DNA of 64,000 nt from Drosophila pseudoobscura (Eukaryota; Arthropoda; Insecta; Diptera; Drosophilidae): NCBI RefSeq assembly GCF_009870125.1, contig NC_046683.1:52405869-52469868 (forward strand). The letters are read 5' to 3'. A program made the position numbers and the translations under genes. Below the pieces are notes generated by a model, which was not told the DNA's origin, did not search any database, and saw only the letters and a program-made list of their open reading frames with translations. Of this stretch, positions 36,992 to 48,900 are shown in pieces; position 1 is the stretch's first letter, and every line of letters starts with the position of its first letter.

Positions 36992-38089
36992 GGCGATGCT
37001 CCTGCTGCTCGTGGGTGTTTGTGGAGGAATTTTGAAAAATATCTGCTATCGCTTCCTGGGACAACTCAAAGTCGCTGCGGTTACGGGTGATAACCAAGAA
37101 CAAGGCTGAGAATAATGGGGGCGCCGGTGGGGAGGTGGGAAATGAACAGCATCCGCCTTTTCTATGGCTGCTGCCTCTCGTGCTGCTGCTGCTGTCGGCG
37201 GCTTCGGTTAGCTGCGGCACATTTGTGATCCTTGCAGATCCTCCGCCCACGATAGTCCAGCCCCCTGTCTCGTCTCCGACCGCGACACGTCCTTCACCGA
37301 CGGTTCGTTGCCGCGCTGCTGCAACAATCGCTACCACTTTTCTGGTTCTCTCTTTGCCTTGCTTCTCACCGACTGCGGACGACCGACACACGCACACACA
37401 CACTCCGAAACCCTTTTTATGGCTCTAAAAAGAATATACACTTCGATTTAGTCGAAATTTGAAGAAAACGCGTTTCGGCTTAACATTTTCAATTGAATCG
37501 CAAAATTTTCAACAATAGTTCGAGCACATTTTGAAACGAAAAGTTGGCTTTACGATTCCTCGTGTTTCTTCCGACTGCGGATTCTCTTTTCGCACGTCTT
37601 CGTCGTTTCGACTTGCCCACTCGCGCCGAATCAATAGACGCGTTATGGTATTTTAGCGTCGGTCGATGTTTTCGCAAGAAAACCAAAGAACTATTGATAT
37701 TGAGATTAGCGTCGCCATCAGGGTGACCGCTTACGTTATTTTTAATACTTTTCGGTATTTTTTGAGGTCAAAATTGAAGCGACGGTATATTTTTGGTATT
37801 TTGGTATACAATGGTATATTTCGTCAATTTCATCAATCTAAAGTGTTAAAAATTAAGCCAATCAAGTAGAAAATAGATTCATCAATCGTATAAAATTATG
37901 TGGCCAGGGCTGAGAGATCAATCTTGGTAGTAATATTCCACGGAAGATAGAACTTGAATTCGTCAGTATATTTACGGTATATTTCTGACGGTCGGACGGT
38001 ATATTTGATCGATAAGTCCGCGGACGTAGTTTCGGTATGCTGATAAGATGGTAATAAATTAATATTTAAACGAAGCAAGAAAGACAGCT
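36992..38089. promoter_or_regulatory. Divergent promoter region of scny and Ppat-Dpck
   Basis: Between two divergent ATGs. The left part is probably the scny 5' UTR. At 37721 a GGTGACCGC..CGGTATTTT module is oriented for scny. From 37783 there are several GGTATATTTT/GGTATTTTGG words, and at about 37980-38035 a GGTATATTT, GACGGTATATTTGATCGATAAG, TCCGCGGAC series is oriented for Ppat-Dpck. These look like diverged versions of the module at PMI and Txl. No coding exon was seen. Confidence 0.55.
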
Positions 38090-39694
38090 ATGGCATCCAC
38101 GGGCTTGCTAGTAGTCTCCAACGTTAAGCATCTCGGCAAATCCCTGCGGAGCATTGAGAAATACGTCAGCTCACTGTACATACACCTGAATGTGACAGGG
38201 TCAACGTCCAACTCGCAGACAACTCCTCCGCCCGTCTGGGGTCGTTTGATTTCGCAGTTGTATGCCAACAGCAGCAGTTATGTAGGCAATAAGATCGATC
38301 TTCGGGTGCTGGTCTCCCCGCTGAGGCCCGGCGTCGACGTACCCTTGAAGTTGCGCAAGCCCGTGGACCTGATATTCTCGGATAGCCACCATCCGGAGTT
38401 GTGTGACAAGCTTCGGGCTGCCCTCAATGTTAGCAAGCCCACCATCTTTCTAGAGGACAGCAGCTCCACAGATCTAGGCTCGCACGAGGACAACTCGCAG
38501 GAACAAAAAATGTATCCGTCGGTGGTCCTGGGCGGAACCTTCGATCGCATCCATCTGGGCCACAAGATATTTCTCACGCAGGCGGTGCTGCGCACTTGCA
38601 AGCGTCTGGTGGTAGGCGTAACGACAGCCGCCATGACAAAGTGTAAGTTTTGAATGAGTCGGCAATAGTTTCTTATCTATTACTCACCTTCAGCGAAGAC
38701 TCTGCCCGATCTGATATTACCCGTGGAGGAGCGTATCGCTTTTTTGCGGGAGTTCCTCACGGACATCGACAGCACGCTGCAGTACGAGATTGTGCCCATT
38801 GATGACCCCTTCGGGCCAACGCAGCATGATCCGGACATGGACATGATCGTGGTCAGCGCCGAGACCCTGCGCGGTGGTCAAAAGGTAAACGAAATTCGCT
38901 CCGGCAAGCAGCTTCGTGAGCTGGACATCTTTGTCATTGACATCGTTGAGAGCAATGTCAACGATGGCATCCACGAAACGAAGATCAGCTCCAGCAACAC
39001 TCGCATCGATCTGTTGGGCTCGCGTTGGCGAAAACCGGAACCACGTCCCCACTTGCCTATTCGGCCGCACATCATTGGCCTGACTGGGGGAATTGCCTCT
39101 GGCAAGAGTAAAATGGCCGAAAGGCTGAGCAATATGGGCGCCCATGTCATAGACTGCGACAAGGTGGCCCACGATGTGTACGAGCCAGGTCAGGTGTGCT
39201 ACAAGAGGATCGTGCAACACTTTGGGAGGACTATTCTCTCTAGCAATGGTCGCATCGATCGAGCCAAGCTGGGTCCCCTAGTCTTTGGCAATCCCCTAGA
39301 GCTACAGGCCCTCAATGAAATTGTCTGGCCTCAGCTGATAGAGGAGGTCAACAGACGACTGGATTCCTTGAGAGCTGGCTCCGAGGTGCCCAATGTGGTG
39401 GTACTGGAGGCAGCTGTGTTGCTGAGAGCCGGCTGGGAGAGCAACTGCCATGAGGTTTGGTCCATGATAGTACCGCCCGAGGAGGCGGTGAAGCGGGTAA
39501 TGGCTCGGAACAGCCTCAGCGAGGCGGAGGCCAGAAAGCGTCTGTCCAGCCAGGTGCCAAACCATGAAATTGTGGCCAAATCCCATGTGATTTTCAGTTC
39601 GCAGTGGGACTATGAGTTTACCCAAAAGCAGGCCGATCGGGCCTGGAAAATACTCAACAGTGAACTGGACTCGCAACACAGCAGCAGCCTCTAA
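38090..39694 (+). CDS. Ppat-Dpck: Bifunctional phosphopantetheine adenylyltransferase/dephospho-CoA kinase
   Basis: Two exons (38090-38642 and 38694-39694) encode about 517 residues. The PPAT domain starts near residue 142 with the nucleotidyltransferase signature GGTFDRIHLGHK (HLGH 155-158) and extends through QHDPDMDMIVVS. The dephospho-CoA kinase domain begins near 310 with a perfect P-loop, GLTGGIASGKS, followed by DCDKVAHDVYEPGQ and IVWPQLIEEVNRRL. The fusion carries out the last two steps of coenzyme A synthesis, from 4'-phosphopantetheine through dephospho-CoA to CoA, as in animal CoA synthase. The N-terminal 140 residues are a family-specific extension. It is divergent from scny and convergent with Txl, whose stop lies only 175 bases beyond. 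Confidence 0.95.
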
Positions 39695-39869
39695 CTTCTT
39701 GACTACTACAAGCAGGGGATATTTTGGGGTGCGGTTCGGAATTGTTTGTTACACTCCTTTTTATATGATTGTGCATTTTGTTGTTCATTGCTTAGTTTTA
39801 AGTCGAAAGTTTAATAAGAAATGCCAAGAAAACATTGTAAAAACGTTAAATTTTAGTATTATTTAGTTA

Positions 39870-40856
39870 TTAGTGGCTTTCGCCCTTCTTTCCGGCCACT
39901 CGCTTAAAGTCGTTCATCTTGGTTGTCATGATTGGGGAGCCGATAAAGCCAATATAATCGATCTGCGTCACATCGCCACCCGACTGATTGTTCTTCACAA
40001 AGATCTGTATGTTTTGTACATTCTGAAATTTCACATAGCGCAGATTGACTGGTGCGCCGTTCTCCAGCTCCTTCTCAGCCAAGCTATGAATGGGGGAAAA
40101 GCAATTCAAATATAGAATCGACTGGTAATGCAAATGCAAGCTTACGTCAAATCCTGAACGCTGCTCATGGACTCTGCCATATCAAAGTCAATGGTACGCG
40201 GCTGGTTGATGAACAGCTTTACATCCTTGGGACCCAGCTGCGACGGGGCTTTGAACTTTAACGAATGGATCTTTACTGCCTGGTTGAAAGTGATGGATAA
40301 GATCAGCTGCTCATCGCAGTCGGACTGCAAGTAGCCGCCGGCTGAGGCCAGGGCATGCTTGAGATTGTGATCGTCGGCCTCATTCAAGCACTCGCACTCC
40401 TGCTTCGATATGAATGTATTCAGCTCCATCTGTGCATTGCAATTCCATTATTATTTGTTTACTTTGCTGGCCGTATTGAGATGATCTTACCAGGCCCTGG
40501 CCGTAATCTTCTCCGGCCTCTTCGCCGCCGCTGGAGCCAATATGTTCCTGAATCTTGGCCTCCAGTCCGTTGACGTCAGCGCCTTGAATTCGATCGATTT
40601 TTGTTCTGTTTCTGTAGAATATGAACGTGGGCATGGCCGACACACCCTGGCCGGCGGCCGTGTCCTGGCACTTGTCCACATCCACCTTCAGGAAAATGGC
40701 ATTTGGGTACTTATTAGGAAACAGCTCGAAAATCGGTGCAATTCTTTGGCAAGGGCCGCACCAAGTGGCTGTAAAGTCCACCACCACCAGCCGGACACCA
40801 GCCTGGGCTAATTCCGCTTGGAAGTGTGATTCGTCGTTAATAACGCGAACAGCCAT
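39870..40856 (-). CDS. Txl: Thioredoxin-like protein with PITH domain (TXNL1)
   Basis: Three minus-strand exons (40856-40491, 40429-40146, 40083-39870) encode 287 residues, the usual TXNL1 length. Residues 1-105 are a thioredoxin fold with an intact active site TWCGPCQRI (Cys33 and Cys36). A PITH domain (about 125-285) follows, with LKFKAPSQLGPKDVKLFINQ and the conserved VKFQNVQNIQIFV. TXNL1 associates with the 19S proteasome lid and acts as a redox-active cofactor. The start ATG is followed by the typical MAVRVI. A promoter module with the same spacing as that of PMI lies 55-115 bases upstream. Confidence 0.95.
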
Positions 40857-40910
40857 CGTAAATTTGCTTAATTGGGAAAATCGGCACCGACAGAAGATGA
40901 CTGGGCATCT

Positions 40911-40970
40911 GCGTGACCGCGAATTTATGGATACGATGTACGGTCTGACCCTCAGAAATATACTGTACTA
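40911..40970 (-). promoter_or_regulatory. Composite promoter module upstream of Txl
   Basis: Reads GCGTGACCGC, 20 bases, CGGTCTGACC, CTCAGAAATATA on the plus strand. It is nearly identical to 24181-24240 in order and spacing and points toward Txl in the same way. Confidence 0.7.
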
Positions 40971-41504
40971 TATTCAAAATATACCGTAAATATATCGATG
41001 AAAAACATTTACTTTTATTTATCCAAAAAAGACAGTTTTTTCCTTTATGTGAGATAATCCTACTTAGTTGTGATTTTGTTATTTTCCATGGCATTTCGTG
41101 CGCCATATTTCTTTTTCCGGTTCAACATTTTCGCAACTGTTTCTGGCTCTTAGACTTTGGCTTAGTTAGAATAGATTTGAAATATTTGTATTCTTAAATC
41201 TATTTTTTATTCTGGCTCTGAATAAATTTTCCTCCGGAAAATTCGCTTATATGATATCTATGAATATTGGCTTGGTTCACGATCGGCAATCATATTCCTC
41301 GGCTTTGATATTTTCTAAACAATTTTTCATGTTTTACCACTAAAAACTGATATTTTTCTTAAAAAAAGTTGGCAGCACTGGCAGTGGTGTGAATGCATTG
41401 ACAGTAGTATTTTTTGGAGACAGACATTCGGTCACACCACACGTGGTCTCATTCGCATTTTCATTTAAGTCGCCATTTTTAAATTACTGTAAATTGACTT
41501 CACT

Positions 41505-44022
41505 ATGGCAGACGCAGAAAAAGAGCCCGAAAAGACTATTGCCGAGGATTTGGTCGTTACCAAGTACAAATTGGCCGGCGAAATTGTAAACAGTAAGTGA
41601 AGACTTTCAATTGCATAGTGAAAGTGACTTGACGCTACGTGGCGCTTACACAATGCTCCCCAATGTCCGCTTTCGCTTTCGCTTGGCTGTGGCTGTAGAG
41701 CTGCCACGCACATGCATATCGCTGGCGCAACGTTGATAAATTCGACTATTTCTGGACATTTTCCGTTGTTTAATTTTAGAAACACTCAAGGCGGTGATCG
41801 GACTCTGTGTGGCTGATGCCTCCGTAAGAGAAATTTGCACCCAGGGGGACAATCTGCTGACTGAAGAAACCGGCAAAGTAAGTTATCAATGGAATTCTCT
41901 ATTGCCCAATTGCTTTTTGTCCAATGATTAAAAACTACACGCTTGAGGACATCCAATGCGAGTCGTGTGCTGTGTGGGGCTGGCGGCCGCGTGGTCGCCA
42001 GGCGCACGTTGAGGGATATGTCCCCCACGTGTCACGGGCATTCTCTCGCCATTGGTCCCAAAGATTCGCAGATTATGAGATCTGAGGACACATTGGCCAA
42101 TGCAAGAGTTTTGCGATATCAATGTACAGTATTAATAAGGACAGCTTTCCTTTAGGTATACAAAAAGGAAAAGGACCTGAAGAAAGGCATCGCATTCCCA
42201 ACATGCCTGTCCGTCAACAATTGTGTCTGCCATTTCTCGCCAGCAAAGAACGACACCGACTACACGTTAAAGGCCGGCGATGTCGTTAAAATGTATGTAC
42301 AAGATTTTGGCAATTCCCCTGCGCTTAACTTATCCAGGATCTTATTTCTTTGAAAAGTGACTTGGGCGCCCACATTGATGGTTTCATCGCCGTGGCCGCT
42401 CACACAATTTCGGTTGGTGCCAGCGCAGATCAGAAGATCAGCGGACGCCCAGCTGATGTCATCCTGGCCGCCTACTGGTCCGTTCAGGCCGCATTGCGGT
42501 TGCTAAAATCCGGCGCCAATGTAAGTATTCCTATTCCAGCCCTAAAATTCAATGTTCCGTCTGCAGGCAAAGCTAAATGGCTGTTGCTTTACCATTTTGC
42601 ACAGTACACCCAAACTCCTGCAGATATCAATTGTCAATTTCGTGAACTGGACAAGTTTATTTGCTAGAAATGTTCGGTCTTTAAAGTTGTCTACATCTAA
42701 AAAATCATCTAAATTTGTAGTACATAAAGCGGATTTAATAATTGTTATTATTTGCTTGCAGAACTATGCCATCACCGATGCCGTGCAACAAATCAGCGAA
42801 TCGTACAAGTGCAAGCCGATTGAGGGCATGCTTAGCCACGAGCTGAAGCAGTTCAAAATCGATGGCGAGAAGACAATCATACAGAATCCGAGCGAGGCTC
42901 AGCGCAAGGAGCACGAAAAGTGCACCTTCGACACGTACGAAGTGTATGCCATCGATGTGATTGTGAGCAGCGGCGAGGGCGTGGTTAGTAATCCTCCTTA
43001 GCCGTAGCTATACCAACTCTTTGTTCGATGATTAAAAACAATGCGCTTGAGGCTGGCCCAGCAAAGATAAGGCGTCATGTCATGCAAGCGTCTTGTACGC
43101 TCGGCGGGCTTTGGTTTGTAAGCACGGCACGTGTCCAACGCCAAGGCTGCGCTGGCTGCTGGCCGGAGATTGTAAGATTATGAGATCTGAGAACGCAATA
43201 GGACACTGAGAATTCCATTCGACCGCATTTGAGGGTATTGGCTAAGAATATCTAATTATGTTGCAGGGACGGGAGAAGGACACCAAGGTCTCAATCTACA
43301 AGAAGTCGGAAGAGAACTACATGCTCAAGCTGAAGGCATCCCGTGCCCTGCTGGCAGAGGTGAAAACAAAGTACGGGAACATGCCTTTCAACATCCGCAG
43401 CTTCGAGGAGGAGACCAAGGCACGCATGGGCGTCGTCGAGTGTGTCTCGCACAAGATGATTGAGCCCTTCCAAGTGCTGTACGAGAAGCCAAGTATGTTT
43501 GATTAACAACAGTTTACTATTCATTGGCAAAACTTAATTCCGGATTTGGTTTACCTTTTGGCTATCAAACACGGCCAGACATTTTGCCAGAGCAAACCCC
43601 AGGCCTTGGCGTCTTCAGTAGTTGCCCCAAAATGGCCTCTGTCTGAACATGCCATTGCCACACTCCAATCGAAAGACAAACCGCATTGAAAATTCAATAA
43701 TTGTACTTTTATCATTACAGCTGAGATTGTGGCGCAGTTCAAGCACACGATTCTGCTCATGCCCAATGGCGTTAATCTTGTCACCGGCATACCATTCAAT
43801 GTGGACAGCTTCGCAAGCGAGTACAGCATTGCGCAGGAAGAGCTGAAGGTAAGATCATTTCGCTTACGACGGGATTTCGATCGTATCTAATCTTCTTTTG
43901 CTTTTCAGACACTGGTCGCACAGCCACTAGGGCCCGTCAAGGGTAAGGGAAAAGGCAAGAAGGCATCTGCTGCGGCGACCAAGGTAGATTCCGCGCCGGC
44001 GCCCGTTGAGGCCAAGGCATAG
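41505..44022 (+). CDS. EBP1/PA2G4 homologue (methionine-aminopeptidase-like)
   Basis: Eight exons (41505-41592, 41780-41877, 42156-42292, 42358-42520, 42762-42983, 43267-43492, 43721-43848, 43909-44022) join in frame to 391 residues. This is the PA2G4/EBP1 family (fly CG10576 as I recall): the pita-bread fold begins [14 protein letters not shown], continues through [15 protein letters not shown], the inactive-site region [14 protein letters not shown] with [15 protein letters not shown], and ARMGVVEC. The tail is Lys-rich (KGKGKGKK). EBP1 proteins have lost peptidase activity and bind ribosomes near the exit tunnel and structured RNA, affecting growth and translation. Exon 4 uses an unusual AAG acceptor at 42357, supported by the conserved protein. 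Introns 2 and 5 carry box C/D-like RNAs, common in growth-related host genes. AATAAA lies at 44471. Confidence 0.93.
41918..42090 (+). ncRNA. Box C/D-like snoRNA candidate in EBP1 intron 2
   Basis: C-like box ATGATTA (41924-41930) near the 5' end and D box CTGA (42082-42085) at the 3' end are bracketed by a terminal stem, TGTCC with GGACA. The body (about 173 nt) contains a strong hairpin, CTGGCG with CGCCAG. The 3' end is 65 bases before the splice acceptor, the usual place for intron-encoded C/D RNAs. A related copy of the same length lies in intron 5. It is long for a guide snoRNA and the target is unknown. Confidence 0.6.
43023..43194 (+). ncRNA. Box C/D-like snoRNA candidate in EBP1 intron 5
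   Basis: Paralogue of the intron 2 RNA. C box GATGATTA (43027-43034), D box CTGA (43187-43190), terminal stem GTTC with GAAC, and a length of about 172 nt. The two share the 5' block ATGATTAAAAAC..CGCTTGAGG and the 3' block AGATTATGAGATCTGAG, while the centre has diverged. The centre keeps hairpins (AGCGT with ACGCT; GGCGT with ACGCC). The 3' end is 72 bases from the acceptor. Confidence 0.6.
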
Positions 44023-44627
44023 AACCGACCGAACCCTAAACCCTGATGAGCATCCACGAGAACAACTAACGCGCTGCCTAATGCTGCCGCAGCTCCTTCA
44101 TAAACCCCCCAAGAAATCACTTACCCAATTTTGACAAACTACCGGCAAACAGATCGAAGTTTTTTTTATTTGTACACACACACGCCAGGGAATACCATTA
44201 GCATTTCCTTCCCTACCTACCCTCCTTCCAGCATTAATGTGGTGCAGCCACCACCTGGGGCCGCTCTTACTTTTACCTCTTTTAATATACTTTATTATTG
44301 TAACGCGTGAGCCCGGGGGACTGTAACTGTTTTCGTTTAATCGGTTTTACAACGAATAATGCAAGAACTGTCGTCAAATTGTAACAATTTTAACGCTAAA
44401 CATGATCTTTAAATATAATTCAAGATGAAACAAAACAAAAAACGTTATCAACGCTGCGTAGTAGGTATTAAATAAAATTACCTTTTTCTATAAAAACGAA
44501 CAACCGATAAATACATTCCTGGTGTTTCAGTTATCTAAAATGAATAGACCATTATAGCCTTATGACATACTTTGCTAACTGACTAACAGCAAAAACAGAG
44601 ACAGCCTTATGGGAAACGCATGCAGTC

Positions 44628-44651
44628 AGAGAGAGAGAGAGAGAGAGAGAG
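44628..44651. repeat. GA dinucleotide tract
   Basis: About twelve perfect GA units in intergenic DNA. Confidence 0.85.
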
Positions 44652-44843
44652 GTAATTCGTCAGCATGGCTTTCCAGTTGAAATGTTGCTGTCTGGCTGTC
44701 TCTGGCTCATTTTGTCTCAATTGTTTACTCAGGAGTCGATTTATCGACTATTTCCGATAATTTATTAACCTTTTCGATCAAATATCGATATCTGCCATAG
44801 AAAATATGTAAAACACGAGAAAAAACCATATTTGATTAATTAT

Positions 44844-45177
44844 AGAGCCCTGCATAAACGGGAACCGTTCGAACCGCATCAATTCGGTGGGATCAGCGAT
44901 TTTGGTTTCCCGTAATTTCGAAGCGCTCACCCAAAATGGACTGAACGAAGCAGGTCTCGTAATTTTTACGGTCTCAGATCCGATCCGGTCAAGCTCGGTT
45001 TTTTCTTTCTCTTTTAGTTTCGCCCACTGCCTGAAAATAATTATATTAAAGATATCAGATCGAAACTTACTGATGGATTCGGGGTGAAGGCAGGATTCGT
45101 AATGATCGAACGCATTAAAGGGGCATGGGTATATGTAGCTGTGATTTTACGAATACTTTGGATTCATGCAGGGCTCT
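44844..45177. mobile_element. MITE-like element with AGAGCCCTGCAT terminal repeats
   Basis: A 334-bp segment begins AGAGCCCTGCAT and ends with its exact inverse ATGCAGGGCTCT, inside AT-rich flanks. No coding capacity. Its ends and interior words (ATCAGCGATTT, GAAGGCAGGATTCGTAAT, GGATTCATGCAGGGCT) recur in a second, interrupted copy at 46415-47248. The superfamily is not determined. Confidence 0.75.
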
Positions 45178-45947
45178 AAATAATATCTATTTAATAATAA
45201 AAGGTAATAAATGATCAAAAATCACTCAAACCTCTTTAGTGGAAAAATGGTGAAATTCTTGCTTTACTCTGCTTCGACTATTTTGAAACTGTTAAAAATA
45301 AAGAGCTTCTGCTATGCTGGTTCCATCCCGCTGTGACGAATACTAAATTCTGACGGACAGTCACTGTCAAAACAGAGAAGAAAAGACGAAAAGTGACGAA
45401 TTTCTATTTGTAAATTCTTCGTAAATTTCCCTTTTTCTACCTGCTGCTGCAGCTTCTGGTAAGAACAATGAAACCTTTTGTAAGTTTTTAGACTCCGATT
45501 TCAAGATTTCCTCCATTTCTCCATTGCGCAGTTGTTGCAGAATAAATGCACTCGAGGCTCTATTGATTTTATTTGATACGATTTAATTTAGTTATTTTGA
45601 TGTTCACATTCACATTTTACAATTGTAATTTAGGTTTCTTGCATCTGGCGTTTTGTTTCGCGTTTTTAGTTTAAATTTTACACAGTCTCATCTTTGAACT
45701 CTTGTAATACGAAAGTTGCAAGAATAACTTCGTAACTTATGCCGCTTAGCCCAGCTCACGATCCGCCCACCCTCCGCCGACAAAACAAAAGAAATACGAG
45801 TATGCTGATAATAGATTGAAGCAGGATGAGAGGAGAATCTTTGACTATAATAGGCTGTGTGGGATTTCATGGTCTGCCGTTTGCCTAGGAGCTTTCTATA
45901 GTTCTTCTGATCATCTACTATTGCAAGCGGCAGCTCCCCATGCAAGA

Positions 45948-48900
45948 CTAATTATCAACATGCGCATCCATGGGTGCCGAGGCTGTGGCGTTGTTTGCCT
46001 TCTCCGACGAGTCCACGTAGATCTTGAGCGCTCGCTCGCGGCGCTGCGAGTAGCGTGTGGTGGTCACACAACCCAGACGATCCAGGCGAGCCTTTTCCCT
46101 CGCATCAATCTGGCGCCGCTCCTCCAGTGTCAGCTCTCGCACGGGTATGCTCTTATCTCTGTGAAGGGATATACAAATTAATGAGTGCTTTTCAGTGACT
46201 CTTCGTTTCTTGTTTTACTAACTTGTACAAGAAAATGCTGCCCGCCTGTGTGGTACTTAGCGGATACTTGTCCCTGGTTGTCGGCACCGAGTACCAGCTG
46301 GTGGACTCGTTTACACTGAGCGCTGATATGCTTGTGCAGGGGAAGTTACTGTTTACCTGCCGGAGAAGAAATCAAATTAATGCGTGAAATCAGTTCAGAT
46401 GTGGTACTTGTGAAGAGAACCCTACATGAAAGAGCAACCGAATCGATTCGATGGGATTCGGTATTCGCTTCGTTGAGTCCGTTAGAATCAGCGATTTAAC
46501 TTTCTCATAACTCATAATGGCTAAGGCCGCGGCTCTACATTTATATGTGTGTTGCTATCTCGCTCTTCTCCGCCAGAGGGCACACACTGTACGAGGTAGA
46601 GTGTGTGAGAGAGAAAGGGAATATGGGAATACGCGAGTGGCCACTGCAATTTCACTTGTTCCTTCTGACTAGATGGCCATTTTCTATAATTCTGTGTTTT
46701 CGGTTTTCTCGTATCTTCAAAATTCTGGATACCACAGATTTTCTTCCTTTGTGGGGGCGGAGTGAAATTTTAAAATACACTTGTAACAGTGTGATATTAC
46801 AGGAGTTTCAATACAAAATTTGGTTGCTTTAGCTCTTATAGCCTCTGAGAACTAGGCGGCAAACAAGCCGGACGGGCAGACAGACAGGGCTTTATCGACT
46901 CGGTTATTGATGCTGATCAAGAATATATACATATTTATCTTTTTGGGTCGAAAACGCTTCCTCCTGGGTGTTACAGACATTTACACATTCTCTACAAATC
47001 GAACATACTCCTATACTCTTTAAGTATCGGGTAGAAAAAACCGAATGTGCATAGCCGGAGGCACATGTGTCCTCAGAGACATGTGAACGAAACTTGCTGA
47101 TATTAATCCGCGGTGCTCGGATTCGGCTTTTAATGATTCAGGGTGATTCGAATCTGCCTGAAGGCAGGATTCGTAATAATCGAACACATTAAACAGGCAT
47201 GAATATATCTGGGATTTTATGAATACTGTGGATTCATGCAGGGCTTTAGTGTGGAGGGACCTACCTTCATGTAGCTCAATTTGTCGACTGCGATGCTGCT
47301 AATCTCCGACAATGATTGCCTTATCTCGCTGTCGTCTGCAAATGAAAGTACACGTATAAGAACCCATCTCCTAGTAGCTTCCATCCCTTGAGACTTACTT
47401 TCCAAGGTGATTTCCTGGAATTTGCCAAACTCCAGCTTGCTCGGACACCAGCGCCTCACAAATATGGTAAGAGAATCATCCCTCGGCTGCGGATCGACAC
47501 CCTCTTCGCACTCTTGCAGAATAAACTGAAATGAAATACAAATAATCACATATTCAATGAGAAAATCGCTTTGGAACTCACCTCCGTGGTGATTGTAGAG
47601 CTTATGTCGCTGAACAGGTGCTCATCGTTTGCCAGTATCTTGATGGAGCTGCGACCGCCCTTCAACCACATGCGACAATTGTCTACCGTGAGGGTGGAGT
47701 ACTTGGTATCCATGCGATGCAGCTTCGCCACCAGTTCCTGCTTGGCCTGCTCAACTGTGGTGCTACCATTATATACCCACTCACAGGCGCAGGGCAGTCG
47801 CGAGGTTTCGTTGTCCACGTCGGCCAGTCGCAAGAACTGAATCTTCGCCTTGTACTCGTCAGACTGCAGTGTCTTGCCCACTTCCACGGTCAGGGTCTCG
47901 CCCTCGGTGAGGTAGACCAGCGGGGTGGTCTGGCTGATAGAGACGTTGTTTTCATGCTTCCTCTGCAGCTTGAAGTAGGCGCTGGGCACCTGGATCAGCT
48001 GTTCGATGTGTTGCTTAAAGGCAGCCATCCGCATGTGGGTGCCTACCAGCAGTTTGTAGGCGCGGGTGGGTTTCCTCAGCTGTGCCTCGTCGTCGGACTG
48101 ATGGCTCGAACTGGAGCTGCTAGTCACGTCCACGCACTCTACCTTGCAAGCATGAAAGAAGTGCGTTGTGCTCGTGGGCAGGAGGATGGGCTCCACGGCG
48201 TCTGCGGCCGTGTAGCTGCCATTGCAATAGGCGTGCACGCGCATCATGGCATCGTGGGAGGCGGCCTCATCCTCGGGACTAGACAATTGCGGTGAGTGGC
48301 TGGTGGAGCTCACTTGACTGTCGCCACCGCCGCGATTCGTTATGTTTTCGGCCTCCACCAGAGTGCGATCCCCATCGCTCAGGCTGCTGTCCTCCGAATT
48401 GGACTCTTGGCCATGGCTTGGCTGGTTCAGCGGCTCCAGCAAATCCCGCTTGTAACGCCGCCACTCAGAGTCATTGCAGGATAAATCCTGCCCGGAACCC
48501 ACGCCATTCATCATGGCGGCATCCACAACATCCGCACCGTTGCTGGGAGGAGGCTGCAAATCGGAAGATTAGGGTTTGAGGCTTGAAAGAACTGAAAGAA
48601 GAACTCACCTCGAGGCGGCACTCGCTAATTGGCACGCCCAACATCTCGAGACTGGCGGCGTCTGTGTTGGGGACATTCAAATAGAAATATGTGATATATT
48701 TGAATTGGCTGTTGGCCAGATTCTGGAGCTGCTGCTGCGCCTCAGGTGTGGGATGGGGATCGTATACGACAAAAGCCTTGGGTACAGCGCCGCGAACGGT
48801 GGAAAGCAGAAACTGCTGCTCGTTGATGTGCAGCCGCACGGCAATGGAGTGACGCAGAACGTCACTGGGCTCTCGTTCCCGCGCTGCTGAGTAAACCAGG

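Larger units (their letters stand above)
44023..45947. other. Convergent intergenic region between the EBP1 homologue and Ubp64E
   Basis: Contains the EBP1-homologue 3' UTR (AATAAA at 44471), a GA tract (44628-44651), DRE-like TATCGATA sites (about 44750-44790), a MITE-like element (44844-45177) and the Ubp64E 3' UTR (AATAAA on the minus strand at 45573-45568). No coding exon was seen. Confidence 0.6.

Noticed and set aside
43493-43720. Possible H/ACA RNA in EBP1-homologue intron 6 (GGTTT...AAACC hairpin)
   Set aside because: No convincing H box or ACA box at the expected positions.
46545-46832. 95-codon open frame
   Set aside because: Lies inside the nested DINE-1-like element, a non-coding transposon family.
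47618-48295. 225-codon antisense frame over Ubp64E
   Set aside because: Mirror of conserved Ubp64E exon 5 codons, with no independent evidence.
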